Positions 1 through 6,388 of a stretch of 8,129 nt of DNA are shown one piece after another. Origin of the DNA: Phycisphaerae bacterium (GTDB lineage Bacteria; Planctomycetota; Phycisphaerae; Phycisphaerales; SM1A02). The stretch lies in NCBI GenBank assembly GCA_002591705.1, contig PAAB01000061.1, positions 11,958 to 20,086 of the forward strand, read 5' to 3'. The notes beneath the pieces are model-generated. The model searched no databases. It was not told the DNA's origin and was given only the letters and a program-made list of their open reading frames with translations. The stretch's first letter is position 1. Every line of letters begins with the position of its first letter. Both the position numbers and the translations under genes were made by a program.

Positions 1-2912
1 CGCGCCTGATCGATGAACACGATGGCATCGAGAACCTGCTCGGCCCCGACCCGCTCAGACGTGAACAGCGCGGACTGCTCGACAACCTCTGCCTCATCGC
101 GCGATCGACGTTGGAGCAGCTCCATCAACTCAGAAAGATCCAGACGTACGACGCCAACGACCTGCTGCTGGGCATGCTCTCGACCGGGCCGCAACGAAGC
201 GCCTACGTCGCGACCGTGCAACAGGTGCTGGCCGACGGCTGGGGGACCGTGATGGTCTCCGCCCCGGCCCTGGCCAGGCTGATGGCCGTCCGTGTCGAAT
301 GCTGGGTCCGGACATTGAGCGAATTCGCCCGTCATCTGGAGGCCGACCGGATCGAACTCGAGCGCGTCTTCAACGACGGCAAGCCACTGGGCAGACTCGT
401 CAAGGGCGGCCGGGGCGTCTCCGACAGCCACAACGGCGGCCGTGCCGTCATGGTGTGCACGTTCGAATGCGGCACGCGAATCGTCTACAAGCCCCGCTGC
501 ATGGCGGTCGATGCCGCATGGAACGACATACTGGACGTGTTCAATGCGAAACTCGATTCCGACCATCAACTGAAATCGCTCGCGCTGGTCACCGGCCCGC
601 ACCACGGTTGGATGGAGTTCGCCGAACGCCAGGGGTGCCAGGATGAGGATGAAGTCCGGCTCTTCTACCGGCGGCTGGGGTGCATGCTCGCACTCATCCA
701 TGCGCTGCAGGGCAACGACTTCCACCTGGAAAACATCGTCGCAGCCGGCCCGAACCCCGTCGCCATCGATCTTGAGACGATCTCCGTCCCCCGACCGTAC
801 CGGGACACGTCCATCATGATGGAGGGCAAAGCCGATGACCTCGTCCAACGCTCGGTGCTACGTACGCTGCTCCTGCCGTCGGTCATGGGCATGCGGGGCA
901 ATCATGGAGTGCAGAATCTCGGCGCGATCGGCGTCGAAATCGAGGCCAAGGGCCGGCCCACGATCAGGAAGAAACTCACGGGAATCAATACGGACTTCCC
1001 CCGATGGGTCCCCATGGACGCAGATGCCCCTGCACTGCAACGCAACAACCAGTCACAGGTTCTGCTCGAGGATGGAACGGCCGTCGATGGCAACGACTAT
1101 CGGAGCGAAGTCGAACACGGCTACCAGATCGGGTACCGTTCGATCCTGAAGCATCGAGACCAGTGGCTGGCTGACGACGGGCCGCTGCAGCAGCTGTCGG
1201 ATGTCTGGGTCAGGGTGCTGAATCGTGCCACCAACATCTACTACCAACTCCTGCAGGAGACATTTGATGCAGCAAGGGCCGCATCCGGCGTCGATCGCTG
1301 GGTCCACACCGATCGGCTGCTTGTGAACACGCAGACAGTTGAACCAAGCGACCCCATCGCCCAGGACACCCTCAATGCAGTCGCCACATCCGAAAAGGAT
1401 GCCATGATGAACGGCGACATCGCCTACTTCATCACCCGAGGAGCCGACACTGATTACTTTGCTCCCGATCCCATCAGCGGCGAACCGCGTGTGATCCCGA
1501 TTGCAAGACTGGAGACCTCGGCCATGGAATCGGCCCGGGAGCAGATCCGTGCCATGGGCGACGAGGACCTGCAACTGCAACTGAAACTGATGAACTCGAG
1601 CTATGTCGCAGCCCAGGTGTCCCTGGACAACATGATGCACGGACGCGGCATACACACAGACGGCGACGAGCAGAACACACAGCCGAAGCACGCATGGTCG
1701 ACGGATGAACTGGACGCCTGGATCCTGCGATCGCTTGACTGTCTCGAGTCACAGGCCATCAACGATGAAGAGTCCTGCAACTGGATCGATTACTCCCACG
1801 ATCCCCAAACCGACGTGTTGCAACCGACTCCGCTCGATCTCAGCATCTACTCGGGACTGGGCGGCCTGGCCCTCGTCCTGGAACGAGCCTACCGGCACTT
1901 CAATGACCGGCGTTGGCTGACCCTCGCCAAACGATGCATCACGCACCAGTTCAATGCCGTCACCACGATGGAGACGCGCGGCCGCTTCACCGGGTTCGAC
2001 CTCGAAGGCCCCGCGGGCCTGATGGGTCGTGCCGGCATGATTGCCGCATGCTGGGCGATCGGACGACACGAAACACAGGGCAAATATCGGGACGTTGCCC
2101 GCCGATTGACCATCGACCTCGATCCACGAATCATCGAACGCGACACTGGTTACGACGTCATATCAGGCTCGGCCGGCTACATGCTCCTGTGCATGCACCT
2201 GAACCGCCAGGAACCGATTCCCGGTCTGGATCCGATCCTGACCGCACTGTGCGGTCATCTCGCGCGGAACACCAGTGACATCGACGGGCTTGGATGGTTA
2301 TCCGCGGGGCCACGCCCGCTGTGCGGGTTCGGTCACGGCCGCGCAGGCATCGGCCTGGCATTGCTTGAGGTCGGCACGCATCTGAATCGAAGCGACTACC
2401 GCGACCTCGGGCTCGAGACGCTTCGAGCCGAGAGTGCCTTGAAGATGGACGAGCACCACGGATGGCCTGATCTACGCAGCGTCGGGACCGGTGCTCCACT
2501 TCCAAGCGGACCGCAAATGAACGCATGGTGCGCCGGAGCGGAAGGCATCGCGTCGGCCCGCGCCGCCGCACTCTCCCTGGCCGACGACTCGTTCCTCGAA
2601 GCCGATCTGACGTACGCCCTCGACTGCGTGAATGCACACCAAAAATCCGGACGAACACATCTGTGTTGCGGATCAGCTGGTCGATACGAGATGTACAAGT
2701 CGATCGACCGTGTACTCGGCTCCGCGGCCAACGACGGCAAAAACACCTCTGCGATGCTGCACCACTCCATTGATGTCGAAGAAACCGATCCCACACTGCC
2801 GGAGCACGGCACCGTGGGGATCGGACTCTTCCAGGGTGCGTGCGGACGCGTCTGGAGCGCGCTGTCTGAAAGGATGGACGACGACGCATCGGTGACACTC
2901 CTTCGGTTCTGA
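1..2912 (+). CDS. lanM: Class II lanthipeptide synthetase LanM (5'-truncated by window), CCG-type cyclase
   Basis: A bifunctional cytoplasmic enzyme: it phosphorylates and eliminates Ser/Thr of a precursor peptide, then joins Cys to the dehydro residues as (methyl)lanthionine. The frame is open from base 3, so the true start lies upstream; by alignment with CylM landmarks roughly 110 residues are missing. The dehydratase domain (DUF4135-like) shows SDSHNGG (420-440), YKPR (486-497; Lys equivalent to CylM K274), DFHLEN (717-734; Asp, His, Asn) and IDLET (765-779; Asp, Glu), so the kinase-like active site looks complete. The LanC-like cyclase follows from about 1845: YSGLGG, YDVISGSAG (catalytic Asp 2154-2156), GFGHGRAG (catalytic His 2334-2336), WCAG (zinc Cys 2529-2531) and LCCG (zinc Cys codons 2664-2669). 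The usual LCHG has become LCCG, giving three Cys zinc ligands as in ProcM. The family is certain; substrates are unknown. Confidence 0.95.
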   Translation, partial: RLIDEHDGIENLLGPDPLRREQRGLLDNLCLIARSTLEQLHQLRKIQTYDANDLLLGMLSTGPQRSAYVATVQQVLADGWGTVMVSAPALARLMAVRVECWVRTLSEFARHLEADRIELERVFNDGKPLGRLVKGGRGVSDSHNGGRAVMVCTFECGTRIVYKPRCMAVDAAWNDILDVFNAKLDSDHQLKSLALVTGPHHGWMEFAERQGCQDEDEVRLFYRRLGCMLALIHALQGNDFHLENIVAAGPNPVAIDLETISVPRPYRDTSIMMEGKADDLVQRSVLRTLLLPSVMGMRGNHGVQNLGAIGVEIEAKGRPTIRKKLTGINTDFPRWVPMDADAPALQRNNQSQVLLEDGTAVDGNDYRSEVEHGYQIGYRSILKHRDQWLADDGPLQQLSDVWVRVLNRATNIYYQLLQETFDAARAASGVDRWVHTDRLLVNTQTVEPSDPIAQDTLNAVATSEKDAMMNGDIAYFITRGADTDYFAPDPISGEPRVIPIARLETSAMESAREQIRAMGDEDLQLQLKLMNSSYVAAQVSLDNMMHGRGIHTDGDEQNTQPKHAWSTDELDAWILRSLDCLESQAINDEESCNWIDYSHDPQTDVLQPTPLDLSIYSGLGGLALVLERAYRHFNDRRWLTLAKRCITHQFNAVTTMETRGRFTGFDLEGPAGLMGRAGMIAACWAIGRHETQGKYRDVARRLTIDLDPRIIERDTGYDVISGSAGYMLLCMHLNRQEPIPGLDPILTALCGHLARNTSDIDGLGWLSAGPRPLCGFGHGRAGIGLALLEVGTHLNRSDYRDLGLETLRAESALKMDEHHGWPDLRSVGTGAPLPSGPQMNAWCAGAEGIASARAAALSLADDSFLEADLTYALDCVNAHQKSGRTHLCCGSAGRYEMYKSIDRVLGSAANDGKNTSAMLHHSIDVEETDPTLPEHGTVGIGLFQGACGRVWSALSERMDDDASVTLLRF

Positions 2913-2964
2913 GCGGTCGCCTGAAAAGCATGACGGATACCGGTCATTTGCACGAGGGTCTCAC

Positions 2965-2969
2965 AGGAG
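2965..2969 (+). promoter_or_regulatory. Shine-Dalgarno AGGAG before the ORF at 2977
   Basis: AGGAG lies 7 bases before an ATG at 2977. This is near-ideal spacing and the main reason to take the 124-codon ORF seriously. Confidence 0.45.
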
Positions 2970-2976
2970 TGCGGCC

Positions 2977-3351
2977 ATGGATCGGGGAAAGGACGACTCG
3001 GACGAACACGGTTCGATGGGAACCGCGCATCACGGGACATCACCTTGCAGAAGCATCGTGCTTGGAACCCAGACGGTGCCCGAATGGATACCCATGCTCC
3101 GACAGTGGTCGGGTTTGCTCCGCAGCAACGCGGATCCGGCGACACGCCGGGTCGCCGCTCGGATGATGAATCGTGTCCTCCCGGATGACGGCGACATCGA
3201 TCCGACCTCCGGCCCGAGGGAGCCGAACCGTCATGGTGATCGATCTGCAGCGAACCCCGAAGTGCGGCACGGTGTGCCACCGACGGCCCCGCCGAAAGTT
3301 TTGGTGAAACCACCGGATTTTGGTGGTTGGGCGACATCCGGTCGCCACTAG
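2977..3351 (+). CDS. Possible small hypothetical protein downstream of lanM
   Basis: A 124-residue ORF beginning 64 bases after the LanM stop, with a well-placed AGGAG. I do not recognise it. The N-terminal part is polar, followed by a potentially helical stretch (about residues 37-70) with Trp, Leu and Arg (PEWIPMLRQWSGLL, RRVAARMMNRVL). The last third is rich in Pro and Gly and looks low-complexity, ending in WATSGRH. It has one Cys, so it is a poor lanthipeptide precursor. There is no signal peptide or membrane segment. Third-position GC looks lower than in LanM, and the C-terminal third overlaps likely regulatory sequence for the next gene, so it may be a chance ORF or a decayed gene. It may be cotranscribed with lanM, as no clear terminator lies between them. 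Confidence 0.3.
   Translation: MDRGKDDSDEHGSMGTAHHGTSPCRSIVLGTQTVPEWIPMLRQWSGLLRSNADPATRRVAARMMNRVLPDDGDIDPTSGPREPNRHGDRSAANPEVRHGVPPTAPPKVLVKPPDFGGWATSGRH
3308..3328 (+). repeat. Inverted repeat AACCACC-N7-GGTGGTT upstream of the exported-protein gene
   Basis: Perfect 7-base arms (3308-3314 and 3322-3328) enclose GGATTTT. A second TTTTGGTG copy at 3299-3306 can pair with the same CACC, making an alternative 4-base hairpin. It sits about 32 bases before the ATG at 3361 and could be an operator or a transcript hairpin. The right arm is not followed by a T-run, so it is not a classic terminator. Confidence 0.5.
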
Positions 3352-3354
3352 ACT
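3349..3354 (+). promoter_or_regulatory. Candidate -10 box TAGACT for a leaderless transcript
   Basis: TAGACT matches the TAnnnT pattern and ends 6 bases before the ATG at 3361. That would place transcription start at or beside the ATG. No Shine-Dalgarno precedes this ATG, which is consistent with leaderless translation. The -35 is weak (TTGGGC at 3327-3332, 16-base spacer). Inference only. Confidence 0.3.
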
Positions 3355-3360
3355 TTGGGC

Positions 3361-4107
3361 ATGAACCAGTTTCGCACATCCATCGGCATTGCGACGCTGT
3401 GCCTGATCGGAGTGGCTGCCCCCGTTTCCCTTGCGGACCTGGTGGAAGCCCCCGCAATCGACATGAGCATGTCCGGCGGCGAGGGAACCGGCTGGTGGGG
3501 CCATGAGTTCTCCACGGCGGAGTACGGATCGACCTCCGGCTCCGGCAGCATCTTCAACTACGCCGGATCCACCTCGTGGGACGAATGCGACGTCAGCTGG
3601 TGGCATGAGCTGGAAGTCGATCCCGGTCTTGGTTTCGGATTCAGCGTCACCAACAACCTGTCCTTCACCGAGACCTTCACCCTCACCGCCGACGTGCGGG
3701 TGCCGGGATGGTCCAACGGCACGATGATGGGAGCATCCATCAGCGGATCCCTCACCGACACCAACTTCGACGGTACGGCCCTGCTTCTGGGCGCCCCCGA
3801 TGGATTGCTGACCACCTATCTGGACGAAAGCTCGCAGTTGACGGTGGGTCAGAACGTGACCGCAGGCGTCGACTTCATTGCCGGATCCGCCGCGTTCGGA
3901 CCGTATACGGCCGGCCTCGGATCGTCGGGACCGTCGCTGGAGGGACCACAGGTGACGGATGGATACCTGAGCATCGACATCAGCTTCACGCTCAGCCCGG
4001 GAGACACCGCCACCTTCACGGGAGCCTTCGTGGTCACCTACGTCCCCGCACCCGGCGGACTCCTGCTGACGGGGCTCCTCGCCTTCGGTCGCAAACGGCG
4101 GCGCTAA
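3361..4107 (+). CDS. Exported protein with PEP-CTERM-like (PAPG) sorting tail
   Basis: A 248-residue protein predicted to be exported and anchored or released at the cell surface. Residues 1-25 form a Sec signal peptide: short basic start, hydrophobic core (IGIATLCLIGVAAPV), likely cleavage SLA|DL. The mature part is Ser/Thr/Gly-rich with aromatic patches (GTGWWGHEF, DVSWWHEL) and alternating hydrophobic strands (NLSFTETFTLTADVRV, GYLSIDISFTL), suggesting a beta-sandwich; it has a single Cys in DECDVSW. Residues 228-248 form a tripartite sorting signal: VPAPGG, a short hydrophobic helix (LLLTGLLAF) and RKRRR, the Phycisphaerae-style variant of PEP-CTERM handled by exosortases. The ATG at 3361 is preferred over an in-frame TTG at 3355 because it gives a normal signal peptide. 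Function of the mature domain is unknown; an extracellular matrix or adhesion role is a guess. It converges on recQ with 15 bases between stops. Confidence 0.85.
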   Translation: MNQFRTSIGIATLCLIGVAAPVSLADLVEAPAIDMSMSGGEGTGWWGHEFSTAEYGSTSGSGSIFNYAGSTSWDECDVSWWHELEVDPGLGFGFSVTNNLSFTETFTLTADVRVPGWSNGTMMGASISGSLTDTNFDGTALLLGAPDGLLTTYLDESSQLTVGQNVTAGVDFIAGSAAFGPYTAGLGSSGPSLEGPQVTDGYLSIDISFTLSPGDTATFTGAFVVTYVPAPGGLLLTGLLAFGRKRRR

Positions 4108-4122
4108 CGCCACGATGCGACG

Positions 4123-5994
4123 TCAGGGGGCGGCCAGTCCCACGTCGCGTCCACCCCCGTGCTCCCGACTCCAATCGTCCAGAGCGGCAAGAAATCGGGT
4201 GCCGTACCGACGCCGCTTGGTTTCCCCGACCCCGCGGATGAATCGTAGGGTTTCGTCCGATGCCGGACGATGCTTGGCAAGGGCCCGCAGCGTGGTGTCG
4301 GGAAAGACGACATAGGGCGGCTTGCCGATCTCATCCGCAATGGTCTTGCGAATCCCCCGAAGGTATTCGAAGAGGGCGCGGTCGACGTCCTCCCATGCAG
4401 CCTCCTCGACCTTCGAAGCCTTGCGGTCGACCGTGGCCCTGGGCCTCAGGAGCGAGACCTCGACCTCTCCGCGGAGGAGCGGCGACGACATCGCATTGAG
4501 CTGCACCACCGGCCGGTCCCCGGAACTGCGTGAGAGCCGCCCCTGTCCGAGCAGTTGATGGATCAGGTTGGAGACTGCGGACTTGCTGAACCCGGAGAGG
4601 AGACCGTAGGTCGAAAGCTGATCATGCCCGCATCGACGGACCATGTCCGTGGTCGCGCCGGTCAGCACGTCGGCGACGTGCTGCACGCCGAATCGACCGT
4701 CGACCCGGGCGACGCACGACAGGATCTTCCTGGCGACCGTCGTGGAATCCTCGAGCAGGTCCACTTCCCCCAGGCAGACATCGCAGCTCCCGCAGTTCTC
4801 CGACGGATAGTCCTGACCGAAGTATTCGACGAGCGCCCGATGCCGGCACACCGCACCGGTGGCAAGCCCGTTCATGTCCTGAAGGAGCGACTCCTGGGAT
4901 TCGAATGCCGCTCGCAGCTGCTCCGGGTCGTCCGTCACCGACATTGCTTCGTTGAATGAACGCTCGGCGAGATTCTGCCAACGCTTCACGTCGGCAAAGG
5001 AATGCAGGAGCACGCATTCGGCCGGATCGCCGTCGCGCCCCGCACGACCGGTCTCCTGCTGAAAATGCTCGACCGATCTCGGCATGGATGCATGGATGAC
5101 CGCGCGGACATTGCTCCGGTCGATGCCCATTCCGAATGCGACGGTCGCGACCACGACGTCGAGCTGCTCACGGGCGAATGCATCGTGTACCCGGCTTCGC
5201 TCCCGGCGATCCAATCCAGCGTGGTAGTGCGCCGCCGACACCCCGCTGGCCTGAAGTCCTTCCGAAATCTGCTCCGTGTCCCTGCGACTCAGCGCGTAGA
5301 TGATGACCGCCTCTCCCGCATGTCGACGCACCTCCTCCAGCAGCTGCTTCTTGCGGTTCTCCCTCGGCCGAATCCGGTAGGTCAGATTCGGGCGATCGAA
5401 CGATCCGACCATGATCTCCGGGTCCCGAAGCCGCAGCTGCCGGACGATGTCTTCTCTGACCCGTGGAGTTGCGGTCGCGGTACAGGCATGGATCGAGACT
5501 CCCGGCAGCAGGTCCCGCAATGCAGCCAACTGCCGGTACTCCGGGCGGAAATCGTGCCCCCACTGGCTGATGCAGTGGGCCTCGTCGATGGCCACGGCTC
5601 GGACCGAGAGCGTGCGAATGAATCCGATGAGCGAGCCCCCCAGCAGCATTTCGGGCGAGACGAAGAGAAGCCGATGGACGCCTTCCTCGAGCTCCGCACG
5701 AATCTTCGCCCGTTCCGATCCGGTCAATCCGCCGTCGAAGGCCACCGCCGAAATGCCCGCCTCCCGAAGTCCGTCCACCTGGTCCTTCATCAACGCCACC
5801 AGTGGACTGACCACGACATCCAGGCTTTCGGCGACCAGCGGCGGAAGCTGGTAGGTGAGACTCTTGCCCCCGCCGGTGGGCATGACCAGCAGCGAGTCAC
5901 GGCCGGCAAGATTGCACCGTATGGCCTCCTCCTGAAGGGGACGCAGTGCATCGAAGCCCCAGTACTTCGAGAGCATGTCCAGAATCGGGTCCAT
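4123..5994 (-). CDS. recQ: ATP-dependent DNA helicase RecQ
   Basis: A 3'-5' superfamily 2 helicase that unwinds recombination and stalled-fork intermediates. The 623-residue product is close to the size of E. coli RecQ. Residues counted from the chosen ATG: Walker A MPTGGGKS 38-45; DEAH 137-140 running into the RecQ aromatic loop HCISQWGHDFRPEY 140-153; motif V FGMGIDRSNV 288-296; motif VI QETGRAGRD 313-321 with the arginine finger; zinc ligands C383, C401, C404 and C407; then an RQC winged helix (from about QHVADVLTGA) and a C-terminal HRDC domain (PPYVVFPDTTL, IRGVGETKRRRYG). All core motifs are intact. An in-frame GTG at 6078 would add 28 non-conserved-looking residues. The ATG at 5994 is preferred because homology begins just after it (LSKYWGFDALRPLQ) and AAGGA (6004-6008, minus strand) lies 9 bases upstream. 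It is monocistronic within this window. Confidence 0.97.
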   Translation of the reverse strand: MDPILDMLSKYWGFDALRPLQEEAIRCNLAGRDSLLVMPTGGGKSLTYQLPPLVAESLDVVVSPLVALMKDQVDGLREAGISAVAFDGGLTGSERAKIRAELEEGVHRLLFVSPEMLLGGSLIGFIRTLSVRAVAIDEAHCISQWGHDFRPEYRQLAALRDLLPGVSIHACTATATPRVREDIVRQLRLRDPEIMVGSFDRPNLTYRIRPRENRKKQLLEEVRRHAGEAVIIYALSRRDTEQISEGLQASGVSAAHYHAGLDRRERSRVHDAFAREQLDVVVATVAFGMGIDRSNVRAVIHASMPRSVEHFQQETGRAGRDGDPAECVLLHSFADVKRWQNLAERSFNEAMSVTDDPEQLRAAFESQESLLQDMNGLATGAVCRHRALVEYFGQDYPSENCGSCDVCLGEVDLLEDSTTVARKILSCVARVDGRFGVQHVADVLTGATTDMVRRCGHDQLSTYGLLSGFSKSAVSNLIHQLLGQGRLSRSSGDRPVVQLNAMSSPLLRGEVEVSLLRPRATVDRKASKVEEAAWEDVDRALFEYLRGIRKTIADEIGKPPYVVFPDTTLRALAKHRPASDETLRFIRGVGETKRRRYGTRFLAALDDWSREHGGGRDVGLAAP

Positions 5995-6267
5995 ACTCCG
6001 GAGTCCTTCAGCCGTCACAGTGGAGCGATTGATCGCACGCGTGCCATCTCGTACCGGCACCGGCGCGACCGGATTCACCGACCACCGGTTGGCTCTGACT
6101 CTTCAAATCCGGCTTCATGGCGCAGAGAATATCCGAACCACATGCGGGAATCATCCATTCACGGAGCCCCCGCCTTCCGCACGGCGTTTCGACCACCCCA
6201 CCCATCGCACCGCACGGTCCCGTACTGAAACCCGCGTTCGGGGCGACGTGCAGCTGCAAGGGAAGGA

Positions 6268-6296
6268 TTGCAAGCCGAACCGCATCCCGGTATCTT
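6268..6296 (+). promoter_or_regulatory. Sigma70-like promoter TTGCAA-N17-TATCTT
   Basis: The -35 is TTGCAA (6268-6273) and the -10 is TATCTT (6291-6296), each 4 of 6 to consensus with the optimal 17-base spacer. The predicted start is near 6303, giving a 5' UTR of about 86 bases to the flavoprotein ATG. The -10 is overlapped by the dyad at 6293-6320. Confidence 0.55.
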
Positions 6297-6320
6297 ATTG
6301 GCACATGAATGTCAATAAGA
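6293..6320 (+). promoter_or_regulatory. Operator-like 28-base dyad overlapping the -10 and start site
   Basis: Half-sites TCTTATTGGCA (6293-6303) and TGTCAATAAGA (6310-6320) are complementary over 11 positions, with one G-T pair, around a 6-base centre. This local AT-rich dyad stands out from the GC-rich surroundings. Spanning about -10 to +18, it is well placed for repression. The TTGrCA-N6-TGyCAA core is of the size bound by dimeric winged-helix repressors (ArsR/SmtB, MarR or TetR type), but no regulator gene is in the window. As RNA, it would form an 11-base-pair hairpin at the extreme 5' end of the transcript. Confidence 0.6.
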
Positions 6321-6388
6321 GATGGTCCCGCAACGCAGGCACCCACCCCCGGTCCTGACGCAGCGGACCATGCCTCTGCCCTCTACGG

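Larger units (their letters stand above)
5995..6388. other. Divergent intergenic region between recQ and the flavoprotein gene
   Basis: 394 bases. The right third holds a sigma70-like promoter, an operator-like dyad and a possible 17-codon upstream ORF, all on the plus strand. The left part contains the recQ Shine-Dalgarno (6004-6008) and a 10-base palindrome ACTCCGGAGT (5995-6004) touching the recQ start, plus several ACCGG copies between about 6052 and 6090. I saw no convincing recQ promoter, RNA gene or conserved coding sequence here. Confidence 0.7.

Noticed and set aside
2930..2947. ATGAC/GTCAT stem after lanM as a terminator
   Set aside because: Only five pairs then a G-G mismatch, and just TTTG follows; too weak to call.
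2396..3457. 353-codon minus-strand ORF opposite the LanM C-terminus
   Set aside because: It lies over the catalytic LanC motifs; its product is Arg/Ser/Pro-rich with no recognisable domain and spans two plus-strand units.
3040..4113. Long minus-strand ORF opposite the exported-protein gene
   Set aside because: It mirrors a plus-strand gene with clear signal peptide and sorting tail; the translation is low-complexity Gly/Arg-rich, typical of antisense frames in GC-rich DNA.
5995..6078. Longer RecQ start at a GTG (6078)
   Set aside because: The extra 28 residues do not resemble the RecQ N-terminus, and the ATG at 5994 has a suitable Shine-Dalgarno and the right distance to the first helicase motif.
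5002..6228. 408-codon plus-strand ORF opposite recQ
   Set aside because: It covers the conserved helicase motifs on the other strand, and its product has no domain features; an antisense shadow.
6255..6274. TGCAAG direct repeat as a regulatory or mobile-element mark
   Set aside because: Two 6-base copies only; the second is part of the -35 region and no terminal repeats or transposase are nearby.
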